A stretch of DNA of 64,000 nt from a virus: positions 62,001 to 126,000 of the IMG/VR virus record IMGVR_UViG_3300047483_000174, one strand, 5' to 3'. A model generated the notes under the pieces. The model had not been told where the DNA came from, did no database searches, and worked only from the letters and a program-made list of their open reading frames with translations. The position numbers and the translations under genes are program-made. Positions 1 to 8,252 of this stretch are shown here, one piece after another; within the stretch, counting starts at the first letter, position 1, and every line of letters begins with the position of its first letter.

Positions 1-619
1 ATTGGTCATCGTCTAAGTTTGGAGTAGAGGTGATGATAGCTTTACCGCCAGTGGCAAGAGTAGGAGAGATAGAAGTCCAGAACTCTGTTGCAATAGATGG
101 TCTAACGAATGCAAATTCGTCGCAATATAGTAGAGAAATAGCCAAACCACGGCCAGTGTTTTCTGTGGTAGCTTGTGCAATGATACGAGAACCATTGTCA
201 AATTCAATAGAACCCTTGTTGTATGACACAACTCCTGGGCGAATGAAATCTGGACATAATTCGTAAGCATAACGAATACGGTGCATGATTTCTAACGCAC
301 CAGAACCTTTGTGTGCAGCAATGAGAATGGTTTGGTCAGGCTTGAACATTGCATACCACAACAAATATCCAGCGGCAGTGGTTGACTTGCCCATCTGTCT
401 GCCCAACATTGATATAGAATAACGATAGTTGTGGTATGAATTTACGAGTTCAACCTGATAATCATATGCAGAATATATCAAACTTCCTTTTGTTGGATGC
501 TGAATATAAAAATAGTTGTTCAAAAAGTAATGCGGGTCATCCATACATTTACTGAACTCCAACAACTCATTATTTGTAAATTCAGTTTTTTCGTATGCTT
601 TTTTCGTAAGGTCGGCCAT
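1..619 (-). CDS. 17: Terminase large subunit (gp17), N-terminal part, cut by window edge
   Basis: Packaging motor ATPase. I translated it from the ATG at 619-617, and the frame stays open to the window edge (about 206 residues; the C-terminal nuclease is outside). It shows an adenine-binding-type Q region (YDYQVELV), a Walker A GRQMGKST (T4 gp17 has the related SRQLGKT), a Walker B LLYCDEFAF and the coupling motif TSTPN, in the usual gp17 order. A good AAGGGA ribosome binding site lies in the end of the upstream gene, with 1 nt between its stop and this start, so translation is probably coupled. Late virion assembly gene. The identity is secure from the motif set. Confidence 0.95.
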   Translation of the reverse strand, partial: MADLTKKAYEKTEFTNNELLEFSKCMDDPHYFLNNYFYIQHPTKGSLIYSAYDYQVELVNSYHNYRYSISMLGRQMGKSTTAAGYLLWYAMFKPDQTILIAAHKGSGALEIMHRIRYAYELCPDFIRPGVVSYNKGSIEFDNGSRIIAQATTENTGRGLAISLLYCDEFAFVRPSIATEFWTSISPTLATGGKAIITSTPNLDDDQ

Positions 620-620
620 A

Positions 621-2339
621 TTATCCCTTGATTATACTTGACAATTTGAGAATTTGCTGCAATGATTCATTGTAAATCATCTGTCGTGTGAATATGTTTG
701 CCGCAGTTTTTTCGTCAAACGATGTTTCGCTATCTGGTTTATAGTCATCTTCCAACAGAGGTGACATACGATCCCATACTTCTTTTTCTTCATCGCTCAA
801 ATTATACTTTAGATATTCGTCAACGTTGTATGTGTCAAAATCACTGAACCATCCACCGTATGACCCTTTAGCTTTCTCAAAGAAGTATTTGTCATCGTTA
901 TAGTCATCTCCATCTTCGTCCATAACAGAAACGATACCATCAATGAAATCACGAAGTCTCATTTTAGCAAGAACTTCTCCATTGTCATCTTCGGCAAACC
1001 ATAGATTTGCAGATGGAAACCCACCATACAATGCGCTGAATAGAATATCTTTCATAGCCTTCATATCTTCGTCTGAAGGTGCAGTGGCCAACACGCTTGC
1101 TTCAATCATGGCTTTACGCATATCCTCATCATATTTACTTTTTGGCATATCTTCTGCCATTGCTTTGAGTGTTCTATATTCGTTTACATCACCGTCAATC
1201 CCTAAGTCTCTTGCGATTTTTTGCAAATCTTTTTCAGTCAAGTATCTTAGAACTTCTTCGTAATCGTCAATAGATGGCTTGAAGTTTTCAGCGGCGGCTT
1301 CCTTGTCAACAAAACGATCAGAAAAGTCACCGTCCTTTATGCTTTCTTGAATATCCGCAAACTTTTCTAACATATCAAAACCAACATCTCTGGCAAAGCG
1401 AGACATGTCTCTCCATGTTTCAAGAACAACTTCCTTTTCTTCGGTTCTAACTTCATATATACTTGGAAAGTCAAGATCAGAAATAATATTACCCAACTGT
1501 TTTGGGTTCTTTTTCAGATAATCAACCAGACCTTCTGCGCCATTTCCATCCCCAGACATAACTTTACGGCGACTACTGTCTACATATAGGTCACGATGAA
1601 GTTCAACGATAGCAATACCTTCAAGACCTTGGTATTTTGTGTTTACCATCTTGACCCAATTGTTTACCGCATCCACAAACCCAGGGACGTTTGTTCCATA
1701 TACTCGGTCTTCAATGCCAAAGTATACTTTTTCGTCTGAACTATATGTGTCATAAAACGGTTTGAGTAGGACACGCCCAGTGGGGTTGTTCAGATTTTTA
1801 TCGTCGGAAGTAGTGACATAAGCAACCAACGAACCATGTTTTACATCAAGTGGAACATAATGACGATTGATACCATTCTTTAGGTTCATACAACTTGTCC
1901 ATCCACGGTCGGTTGACATACCAGCAATATCATAAGGGTGACGAGAAATTACAACAATGTATTGGCTTTTGGTTCCTTCACGGCGGCTGTCGTTGTTGAA
2001 CTGTTGCAGCAAATCATCTCTTTTTAGTTTAGTCAGAACTTTTCCAAGTTTGATACTTTGCTTTTTTTCTTTGTTGTATACAATACCTTTGACATAATCT
2101 TGAATTTCAAAACCAGCGTCAGCCAAAACTTTTTGAATCTCTGGGGGTGCCATTACAGATTGAACGTTTCTTGATGGCTTACCGATAGGAATAAAAACGC
2201 GATAGCCATTTCTATCATGCTCAAAATTATCATCTTTGAAGATGTCTGCATATCGTTCTTTATCCCAACCTTTTACGATGGCTCGGTATTGACTTGGCTT
2301 TAGGGCTTCTTCTATTTTGTTTATTATGTCACGCATCAT
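621..2339 (-). CDS. Hypothetical protein, 572 aa, ahead of terminase
   Basis: I do not recognise this protein. It has a basic N-terminal third and a middle block with W-x-S-C (GWTSCMN, about residue 150) followed by GSLVAYV and GRVLLKPF, which looks like a folded domain. The C-terminal half (from about 280) is acidic, helical and probably elongated. Two Met codons open the frame with GGAG upstream; a late promoter at 2359-2367 sits 20 bp before the start. Its position directly upstream of gp17 and its late promoter suggest a virion or packaging role, but this is inference only. Confidence 0.75.
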   Translation of the reverse strand: MMRDIINKIEEALKPSQYRAIVKGWDKERYADIFKDDNFEHDRNGYRVFIPIGKPSRNVQSVMAPPEIQKVLADAGFEIQDYVKGIVYNKEKKQSIKLGKVLTKLKRDDLLQQFNNDSRREGTKSQYIVVISRHPYDIAGMSTDRGWTSCMNLKNGINRHYVPLDVKHGSLVAYVTTSDDKNLNNPTGRVLLKPFYDTYSSDEKVYFGIEDRVYGTNVPGFVDAVNNWVKMVNTKYQGLEGIAIVELHRDLYVDSSRRKVMSGDGNGAEGLVDYLKKNPKQLGNIISDLDFPSIYEVRTEEKEVVLETWRDMSRFARDVGFDMLEKFADIQESIKDGDFSDRFVDKEAAAENFKPSIDDYEEVLRYLTEKDLQKIARDLGIDGDVNEYRTLKAMAEDMPKSKYDEDMRKAMIEASVLATAPSDEDMKAMKDILFSALYGGFPSANLWFAEDDNGEVLAKMRLRDFIDGIVSVMDEDGDDYNDDKYFFEKAKGSYGGWFSDFDTYNVDEYLKYNLSDEEKEVWDRMSPLLEDDYKPDSETSFDEKTAANIFTRQMIYNESLQQILKLSSIIKG

Positions 2340-2358
2340 AATCTCCGATTAGTTTCTT

Positions 2359-2367
2359 GTATTTATC
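2359..2367 (-). promoter_or_regulatory. Late promoter (T4 type) for the 572-aa gene and gp17
   Basis: Reads GATAAATAC on the minus strand, one base from the T4 late consensus TATAAATA and identical to other copies in this window. It lies 20 bp upstream of the start at 2339. Confidence 0.75.
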
Positions 2368-3271
2368 AATCGGAGAACCATTCATAGTTTATGTCGAAAA
2401 CTTTATGATGTGTTTTATCATATTCCGTTGTTTCTTCTATGATTTTATTTAAATCTCCTGCATTCAAGTATGTAGCATTATTGTATTTTTTTCTCACAAT
2501 AGTGCTTGGTGGTGCAATAATGTATTGCTCAATTGTGAAATAATCATCATTGTCTTTTAGTTTGTTTGCCATAAATGAATTTGACGCAAATCTTATACAA
2601 GACTGGTGATAATCATTGATATGATGAATCATATCTTCTTTCCATATGGCATATGAGTCCTCAATATAAGAAATAACATTTTCTTGAAAGTCATCTAAAT
2701 ACAATTTTTTCAAACAGTGGGAATTGGTTAAAAACATTTTGTCGTTCACATGCACCATTGGCATTCTTGAAGATATAACATAGTTCATGTTAGTAACGAA
2801 CATTCTACTATCAAATGCATTAGTCTCTACGAATCTTTGCAAAAACGAGTAATCTATATTATTTTTATAAGTTTGATATAATATGTCAGTTCTCATTACA
2901 TAAATTGCATCGTATTCGGCGGGTAGCATGGATGCTATTTTATGAATTGATATTATTTGATGAAATAACATCAAAACATTACTAGGATACAAAAAATCTA
3001 TTTTCAATTTTTTATGTATTTGGTATGCAATTTTATGTTTATCTTCGTCTGTCACAAAATCATAAAATGACCTAAATCCATGAGAACTCACCAAGCGATC
3101 AATGACATCAATGTGTTCGTCTTCTATTGGGGCAGTAAAAAATCCAATATCGATTGTTGTTGGGTCGGGAGACACAATATGATTAGTCATTTGCTTCATA
3201 ACGACAATGTGATTTTCAATTGTTTGCGTTACATATCTAGGTTGTCCAAAATACGCAAACAATATTTTCAT
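2366..3271 (-). CDS. Probable glycosyltransferase-like protein, 301 aa
   Basis: Starts MKILFAYFGQPR, a Rossmann-like first strand, and has YDAIYVMRTDILY near residue 125, resembling the R-x-D metal/nucleotide-sugar region of small capsule-type glycosyltransferases. No classic DXD was certain, so the assignment is tentative. It is more AT-rich than the flanking structural genes, as expected for a late-acquired accessory gene. The ATG overlaps the TGA of the upstream frame (ATGA), with AAGGGG before it. It could modify virion or host glycans; the substrate is unknown. Confidence 0.5.
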   Translation of the reverse strand: MKILFAYFGQPRYVTQTIENHIVVMKQMTNHIVSPDPTTIDIGFFTAPIEDEHIDVIDRLVSSHGFRSFYDFVTDEDKHKIAYQIHKKLKIDFLYPSNVLMLFHQIISIHKIASMLPAEYDAIYVMRTDILYQTYKNNIDYSFLQRFVETNAFDSRMFVTNMNYVISSRMPMVHVNDKMFLTNSHCLKKLYLDDFQENVISYIEDSYAIWKEDMIHHINDYHQSCIRFASNSFMANKLKDNDDYFTIEQYIIAPPSTIVRKKYNNATYLNAGDLNKIIEETTEYDKTHHKVFDINYEWFSD

Positions 3272-3523
3272 GTTTTTCCCCTTGGTTGAAGAATGATTTT
3301 CTTTTCCAAATCTGCGACACGCTTCGATAGGTCGGATAGTTCCTTATCTTGTGTGGTATCTTCTTCCTCGCCATGCATCGATGAACGCTGGACAAACTTC
3401 AAAATAGCAGCCAAATCGTTTGGTGCTTGAGGGTAATGATTTCTAACTTTGCTTAGTAGACGAGTGGTTTCTGGGTCAAACGGCTCATCAAAAACATCGT
3501 CATTTACTTCAGAGTTTTTTTTT
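3268..3523 (-). CDS. Short frame with no start codon, probably the C-terminal extension of the 491-aa gene
   Basis: The minus-strand frame from the A9 run to the TGA at 3270-3268 is fully open and codes for a sensible acidic, partly helical peptide: EVNDDVFDEPFDPE, then LLSKVRNHYPQAPNDLAAIL, then a C-terminal heptad-like ELSDLSKRVADLEKKI. It has no ATG or GTG near its beginning; the first ATG is two thirds in. Its beginning abuts the last codons of the 491-aa gene one frame away, so it is best explained as a frameshifted or slippage-made extension. Alternatives are a homopolymer sequencing error or a remnant gene. The end couples to the next gene by ATGA. Confidence 0.6.
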
Positions 3524-4979
3524 GAGTTGATTCAGTCTTGTAGTATCTTGACTTGAAACCAGCTTTATCATACCCAGGCCATGTTTTTCCTGGGTTTTCT
3601 TTTTTCCACTTATCTTTGAATTGACGCTGTTCAATATATTCACGGTCTGATTGTTCAGCACCAGCCGCACGATGAATTGCATCTCTTGGACCAAGTAGTG
3701 GAGCCTCATTCATTGGCGCTTCTGCTTTTTGAACTTTTGTGATATGAAATTGCTTTGTCCCACCGTATGAGTCTGGACCAAGATATTCACCAACATCAAC
3801 CATACTTCCAGTAAAGCCAAACACACGATACAACTTGCCGTTGTTGGTTACGAAATCACCTTTTTTGAGTCCACGAGAAACTCGATCCAACTTGTTTGAC
3901 GCACGTGCCACCCCAGCATAACGGTTGTCTACTTTATTCAGTGGTAGATTTCTATGACCTCTTGCATCAGATGCTTTGTCAATGTAATTAGTCATAGTCT
4001 CTGGTGATAGTTCATCCAGTTGTGATTCTTCATTCGTTGGTTTTGATTTGGACCATACACCTGTGTTTCTAAGACGTGAGGTGCTTCCATATTCGACTCT
4101 TCCGTTGTCGGAAACAGTAAATAATACGCCATTCAATACATATGCTTCTCTTGGTTTAGAAGAACCGTACCAATCTTTGACGCCGCCAATGTTTTTTGTT
4201 TTTGGGTAGTTCTTTAGCCAGTCAATAAACGAATTGACATTATTTCTGGTTTCAGAGTCGCCCCAATACGAAACGATTTTTCCTGGGTCACGATATCGTG
4301 AACCATCTCCACGAGTCCAACTTCCTAAGCCTGGAGGATTGTAATCAACCCAATTTTTACGCTCTACATTGGAATTGTAAGCGTTGACAATTTGAGATAT
4401 CTTACTAACCTTACGGGCTTCGTCTATTTTTTCACTTTTTTTTTGAGCGGATTCGTTCTTTTGAACAGCCTTGGCAATCTTATGTGCTTTTTTTATGGTT
4501 GACTTTTTGAGTGGTGGTTCGTCACCAGCCTCTTTTTTGGCAGCAGCCATGCCAACGGCATATGCGTTCTTTGCTTCTTCTAGCTTACTGAACTCTGCAA
4601 GTAGAGATTCATAGATATCATCTTCATCTGATGAATACATAAGTGGGTTGTCACCACGTGACGGCTGAACAAACTTCTTTTGACGTGAAATACTGTCGGC
4701 AGTTTTCTTTGAGAAATCATCCAAGTCCAAGTCCTGTGGACCAGTTGGTTCATACTCAGCTTCTTCAACTGAATCTACGATCTCTACCGTGCCGCCGCAT
4801 CCGCAATCAGATTCTGGCTCTGCTTGTGGCTGTGGTTGAGTAGCTTGTGCTTGTGCCAATCCAGCAAGTGTCATTAGACGAACAATCTCATCTGGGTGCT
4901 TTGTGCTCACATTGGTTGTGGTTAGTGACTTGCCGTTGTCGTCGGTCACGGTTAGGTTATAATGCTTATCGCCGTTCAT
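3504..4979 (-). CDS. Probable internal-head/virion protein, 491 aa
   Basis: The function is not established. The N-terminus holds a short beta-like segment, then a Gln/Pro-rich linker and a Cys cluster (SDCGCGG). A central Lys/Glu-rich helical region follows, with several L/I-x-E sites (KLEEA, KIDEA) like those cut by T4-type gp21 protease. LDELSPETMTNYIDKAS near 330 resembles a motif recurring in large-phage structural proteins. GDFVTNNGKLYRVFGF near 385 looks like a small SH3-like barrel. The start overlaps the stop of the upstream gene (ATGA). The frame ends right after an A9 run; see the slippage entry. Confidence 0.65.
   Translation of the reverse strand: MNGDKHYNLTVTDDNGKSLTTTNVSTKHPDEIVRLMTLAGLAQAQATQPQPQAEPESDCGCGGTVEIVDSVEEAEYEPTGPQDLDLDDFSKKTADSISRQKKFVQPSRGDNPLMYSSDEDDIYESLLAEFSKLEEAKNAYAVGMAAAKKEAGDEPPLKKSTIKKAHKIAKAVQKNESAQKKSEKIDEARKVSKISQIVNAYNSNVERKNWVDYNPPGLGSWTRGDGSRYRDPGKIVSYWGDSETRNNVNSFIDWLKNYPKTKNIGGVKDWYGSSKPREAYVLNGVLFTVSDNGRVEYGSTSRLRNTGVWSKSKPTNEESQLDELSPETMTNYIDKASDARGHRNLPLNKVDNRYAGVARASNKLDRVSRGLKKGDFVTNNGKLYRVFGFTGSMVDVGEYLGPDSYGGTKQFHITKVQKAEAPMNEAPLLGPRDAIHRAAGAEQSDREYIEQRQFKDKWKKENPGKTWPGYDKAGFKSRYYKTESTQKKTLK
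3515..3523 (-). other. A9 homopolymer, candidate slippage or -1 frameshift site
   Basis: Nine A residues on the minus strand, read as CAA AAA AAA ACT with the stop three codons later. Adding one A, or a -1 ribosomal slip, moves reading into the open frame down to 3268 and extends the protein by about 80 residues. Confidence 0.5.
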
Positions 4980-5548
4980 TTTTTCTTCTCCCCAGAAATA
5001 ACAGATTTACTACTGCCTTCTTCAGTTGACATTTGTGGTTGTGCTTTGTCTTTTGGTGGTTTTACACTCAATGCATTTACGACTTCAACAGTGTTTCTTT
5101 TTGATAGAGATTTTAGGAATTTTGTTACAAACTCACGGCCATAGTTCTCTCCATTATCCGACTTATCATCGTATGGAGTATCAAGCAACGCTGGCTTGTC
5201 TTCTTTCACTTCAATTTCTTCTTGTGGAGACCATCCCTCTGGGTGTATAAGAATGTGAGTGATATTCATAGGTATCAAATCGGATAGTTGCTGTCTCAAA
5301 ATATCGGCAGCAATTGGATATCCAGTTGTGATATCAATCTTTGAAACTTCTACGTTTTCAACTTCCTTGAAGAAAAGTGGGTTCTTTGAAATAGGTGTCA
5401 CCGACACACTTGACATTGTTCGTAGGTCATATTTTCCCAAAAATCTTTCAATGCGGTCAACGTCATGTTCATCCAACTTACACGCAAAACGCAGTGTAAA
5501 CTTGTATTCCTTAGCGGACTCTGCCAGAAATTGCTCAAATTTTTTCAT
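4976..5548 (-). CDS. Hypothetical virion-associated protein, 190 aa
   Basis: Begins MKKFEQFLAES, the kind of short amphipathic leader (F-x-x-F-x-x-E) seen on many T4-like internal and structural proteins, though this is resemblance only. The middle is alpha/beta (KFTLRFACKLDEHDVDRIE, about 16-34) and the last 60 residues are charged and low complexity. It lies in the packaging/head cluster between gp16 and the 491-aa protein and overlaps the latter by ATGA, so the two are co-translated. A late promoter is 27 bp upstream. Confidence 0.65.
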   Translation of the reverse strand: MKKFEQFLAESAKEYKFTLRFACKLDEHDVDRIERFLGKYDLRTMSSVSVTPISKNPLFFKEVENVEVSKIDITTGYPIAADILRQQLSDLIPMNITHILIHPEGWSPQEEIEVKEDKPALLDTPYDDKSDNGENYGREFVTKFLKSLSKRNTVEVVNALSVKPPKDKAQPQMSTEEGSSKSVISGEKKK

Positions 5549-5574
5549 AGGTTAGTCTCCAAATGCATATACTC

Positions 5575-5583
5575 TTATTTATC
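5575..5583 (-). promoter_or_regulatory. Late promoter (T4 type)
   Basis: GATAAATAA on the minus strand, 27 bp before the start at 5548. It overlaps the end of the gp16 gene. Confidence 0.6.
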
Positions 5584-6084
5584 ATCTTGGAGATTTTTAC
5601 TCGCAGATGCAATACGGCGCATCAATTCATTACGGTCAATCACAACTGACCCTTCTGATTCTATCTCATTTGAATCTTTGACCTTGTTTTCTTCTTTTTC
5701 TATGGCATGGTCAAGTCTTGCTTTTTGCAACTGTAGATTGATCATACGTAGCTTTCGGTCAACTTTACTGTCTTTGGCTTCCATGGCAGTTTTCAACATA
5801 ACAGCAGCGGTTTCCATAATCTTTGCGCCAGCATGAACTTCTACATTCATGCCAAGAGTAACGAGTTCATCAAATGTTTTCATTGCCTTTTTGTGAATCT
5901 CGTCCATATCTCTGTCATGTTCATTCAAATCTCTTACGACTGGCAGTGCCGCATCAATCTTATCGGTTTCTGATAGAGTTTCAGTGAGTGCTTCAATCAT
6001 ATTTGTTGAGGTTTCAATGTCAACTACATCGTCTTCATCATCGGCTGATGGCAAGTTGAATACTTCTTCCAATTTTTTGGTCAT
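5575..6084 (-). CDS. 16: Terminase small subunit (gp16-like)
   Basis: 169 residues, against about 164 in T4 gp16. The N-terminal 45 residues are acidic and probably flexible. They are followed by a D-x-D-M-D-E-I-H segment and two long helices (about 65-135: GMNVEVHAGAKIMETA, then RKLRMINLQLQKARLD), matching the central helical hairpin of T4-type small terminase that makes the ring and regulates gp17. The C-terminus is charged. It follows gp4 with a start overlapping the gp4 stop. Function by family is DNA recognition and ATPase stimulation; the assignment rests on size, architecture and context. Confidence 0.7.
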   Translation of the reverse strand: MTKKLEEVFNLPSADDEDDVVDIETSTNMIEALTETLSETDKIDAALPVVRDLNEHDRDMDEIHKKAMKTFDELVTLGMNVEVHAGAKIMETAAVMLKTAMEAKDSKVDRKLRMINLQLQKARLDHAIEKEENKVKDSNEIESEGSVVIDRNELMRRIASASKNLQDDK

Positions 6085-6533
6085 TTTATTTTCCTTGGTT
6101 TTGGTTTCTTTGTATTCATATATATATCATTTTCATTTATCACTCTAAACTTCATACCTCGTTTTGCCGCCCATTTTACCGCAGCGTCCCATTTTGCAAG
6201 ATTGATTGCAGTTTGTGCTTGCTGTCCTTTTGTTCTTGCAAGCATAGGGTCTGATTGGTTGGCGGGTTTGATTTCTATAAGTTCTGCATGTTTCTTTTTG
6301 TTCTTGTCCATATAAACAACTATGAAATCTGGAATGTATGTAGACATCTTCCCCGTAAGAGGATGAGTATAATTTATTGACACGGGTTCAGATGCCCACG
6401 AAATTATGTTTGGGTTGTTGTCACAAAACTGCATAAAGGTCAACTCCCATCCACTTCGGTATGTAGGAGTTCCAACCCCGGCATATTTACTCTCATTGAT
6501 TACAGTATATTTGCCTTGGGTGTATTTGCTCAT
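6081..6533 (-). CDS. 4: Head completion protein gp4 (PD-(D/E)XK nuclease fold)
   Basis: 150 residues, the size of T4 gp4. It shows the family signature YRSGWELTFMQFCD near 25-38, WASEPVSINYTHP near 46-58, and then the nuclease core YIPDFIVVY (PD, about 66) and ELIEIKPAN (E-x-K, about 83). By family it acts after DNA packaging, at DNA ends or the portal, and is needed for tail joining. Overlapping starts and stops link it to the genes on both sides. Confidence 0.85.
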   Translation of the reverse strand: MSKYTQGKYTVINESKYAGVGTPTYRSGWELTFMQFCDNNPNIISWASEPVSINYTHPLTGKMSTYIPDFIVVYMDKNKKKHAELIEIKPANQSDPMLARTKGQQAQTAINLAKWDAAVKWAAKRGMKFRVINENDIYMNTKKPKPRKIK

Positions 6534-6790
6534 AATAGAATGTTTCTATCAAGTATTGACTTTTTTGGTTTTTTCATTACACCCGTGGCGACACCGTTAT
6601 AGTGAGCCTGAATGTTATCTGAAACACCAAGGTCTGCAAATGTAAAGTATGTTGAAAGGTTATCAACCAATTCTGAAACAGGAATATCAATAGATTTAGA
6701 TGTCGAAAGTATGTAACCAGCATACTTCTTCGCTTTGGTATCAGTGAAGCCTCTGCGCTTCAATAGTGCTACGATTACATCTATGTCCAT
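6530..6790 (-). CDS. Small hypothetical protein, 86 aa
   Basis: A short alpha-helical protein: VIVALLKRRGFTDTKAKKYA at 6-25, then a predicted helix to about 45, and a basic tail with KKPKK. I do not recognise a domain. It lies between a tail-tube-like gene and gp4, sharing 4 bp with gp4, so it is almost certainly a late co-transcribed gene. A role in neck or tail completion would fit the position but is not shown by the sequence. Confidence 0.65.
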   Translation of the reverse strand: MDIDVIVALLKRRGFTDTKAKKYAGYILSTSKSIDIPVSELVDNLSTYFTFADLGVSDNIQAHYNGVATGVMKKPKKSILDRNILL

Positions 6791-6795
6791 AGTTC

Positions 6796-7503
6796 TTACC
6801 TCGGTGCGTTGGTCCTGTTAGATTCGGCAAGAGTTTGAACGCCTTCGGAAATCCAACCTGGTATTGCTTCTGGTTTTGCCTGAGAATCAATGATTATATT
6901 TTCAGGTTGCAATGTCATTGTAATAGTTCTAACTTCGGAAGTAGAATAATCGTGGTTAGAAAATGATATTGCAGTAACTAAAGGATTAGATAATGATATC
7001 TTATGTTTTATACTATCCTTATAAAGAGAACCAAAATGATAAATGTTTATTTGTGTAAAGTAATGATTTTGTGGTTGTATAACACTACCCTTGTTTTTCA
7101 ATCCATAATTGGAATGATCGCTTATAGCAGTATTGACTTCTACTGTCTTGTTTGTGTTATTTTTGAAACCATACTCATATATTTGAGAAACCAAATCAAA
7201 AATTTTACCATCTACTGTATCATATAACACAATGGTAACTGGTGAAAAGTCAACTCTCTGTGGCACATAAATGCGTTTTCCATATTGGTCATAGCTGGCA
7301 TTTGTAACATCAATTTGAACTTCTGACACTGTTTTTACACTTCTTGAGTATAAATTAGTTTGATTTCCAGAATTGGTATATAATTCCAAATACCACATGT
7401 CTGTCATTTTTGGAGTTGCTTTTATGTCATTTGAGCCAGTCGAATTACCGACCAGCCCAAATCTATGTAGTGCATTTCCACTGCCAACTAAAAAATTACT
7501 CAT
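6796..7503 (-). CDS. Tail-tube-like protein (gp19 paralog), 235 aa
   Basis: Beta-rich, with the gp19-type succession of a central VDFSPVTIVLYDTVDG strand pair (about 85-100), a helix (IFDLVSQIYEYGF) and a C-terminal block INIYHFGS...NPLVTAISFSNHDY...TITMTL (about 150-205), in which an asymmetric strand pair precedes the terminal strand. It directly follows the main tube gene, 12 bp away. It may be a second tube subunit, a tube terminator or a baseplate tube initiator; the fold class is better supported than the exact role. Confidence 0.65.
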   Translation of the reverse strand: MSNFLVGSGNALHRFGLVGNSTGSNDIKATPKMTDMWYLELYTNSGNQTNLYSRSVKTVSEVQIDVTNASYDQYGKRIYVPQRVDFSPVTIVLYDTVDGKIFDLVSQIYEYGFKNNTNKTVEVNTAISDHSNYGLKNKGSVIQPQNHYFTQINIYHFGSLYKDSIKHKISLSNPLVTAISFSNHDYSTSEVRTITMTLQPENIIIDSQAKPEAIPGWISEGVQTLAESNRTNAPR

Positions 7504-7515
7504 TTACGTTGCTTG

Positions 7516-8124
7516 TTACTGAGGACCGAAATCGTTTGTTGGGTATATTGATGTATCTGATGTAAATTGTGTTTCGCCCAACAGGCAGTTGTCAAAACGA
7601 ACAGTCAACGTAATTTGAACTGGATCAGATGAAGTGTAATCGGTCTGCCCGTAATCAACGTTTTGAATAAAGCAGCCCTCTAGTGAAAATACTTCAACTG
7701 GGGTTTTGCTATTACCATCCAATGTTTCTACAAACATGTTGAATTTGTAATCGTCTCCAGCTTTGAACCCGCCAGTTGGCGACTTTTGCTGACGGTGGTC
7801 CATTTGACGTTGAATTTGACTACCAACCAACTTGGTTAGGTTGTTTGAAATGTCATCTCGTAGGACAACGGTAACTGCTTCCCAGGTGTGCTTACCAGCA
7901 ATATATGCTTTTGAGTTGTATGAATCTAATACTACTTCTTCGTGGTTTAGTTTTGGACGAGTAACGTTCATGACTTGACGAGTGAATTCATTTGTTACAT
8001 TGGCACCGCCAAGACCAAATCGTGTAACCCTAACTCTAAAACGATAATTTAGTTTTGGTTGAAGAATACCAGAGCCAGATGTTGAAAATCCAATTGGAAC
8101 TCCAAAATTTTGTAATGTTGACAT
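7516..8124 (-). CDS. 19: Tail tube protein gp19
   Basis: 202 residues from the ATG at 8124, chosen because AGGAGA lies 6 nt upstream; a longer frame to 8151 has no such site. Typical gp19 order: NYRFRVRVTRFG strand (about 26), QVMNVTRPKLNHEEV (about 52), HTWEAVTVVLRDD (about 80), FVETLDG (about 135), FSLEGCFIQNVDYGQTDY and a final ITLTVRFDN strand (about 165-185). It forms the hexameric inner tube inside the sheath. Immediately downstream of the sheath gene, but with its own late promoter at 8170 behind the sheath terminator. Confidence 0.9.
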   Translation of the reverse strand: MSTLQNFGVPIGFSTSGSGILQPKLNYRFRVRVTRFGLGGANVTNEFTRQVMNVTRPKLNHEEVVLDSYNSKAYIAGKHTWEAVTVVLRDDISNNLTKLVGSQIQRQMDHRQQKSPTGGFKAGDDYKFNMFVETLDGNSKTPVEVFSLEGCFIQNVDYGQTDYTSSDPVQITLTVRFDNCLLGETQFTSDTSIYPTNDFGPQ

Positions 8125-8169
8125 GTGTTGTCTCCTGTAAATAATATACAAAGTATTTCTTTGCTATAA

Positions 8170-8178
8170 GTATTTATC
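8170..8178 (-). promoter_or_regulatory. Late promoter for gp19 and downstream tail/packaging genes
   Basis: GATAAATAC on the minus strand, 46 bp upstream of the gp19 start and just past the gp18 terminator, so tube and sheath can be set at separate levels. Confidence 0.75.
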
Positions 8179-8218
8179 CGAAACCACTATTATTATATGC
8201 AGATATTATGTTTCGAAT

Positions 8219-8246
8219 AAAAAAACCCCGCCGAAGCGGGGTTTTT
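8219..8246 (-). terminator. Rho-independent terminator after gp18 (UUCG loop)
   Basis: Minus-strand stem CCCCGC / GCGGGG closed by a TTCG loop (the very stable C(UUCG)G class), preceded by A5 and followed by T7. It lies 7 bp past the gp18 stop. The flanking A and T runs would let it work on both strands. Confidence 0.9.
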
Positions 8247-8252
8247 ATTATA

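Noticed and set aside
6530-6790. Small terminase subunit in the 86-aa gene
   Set aside because: It is too short and lacks the central helical hairpin; the 169-aa gene at 5575-6084 fits gp16 better.
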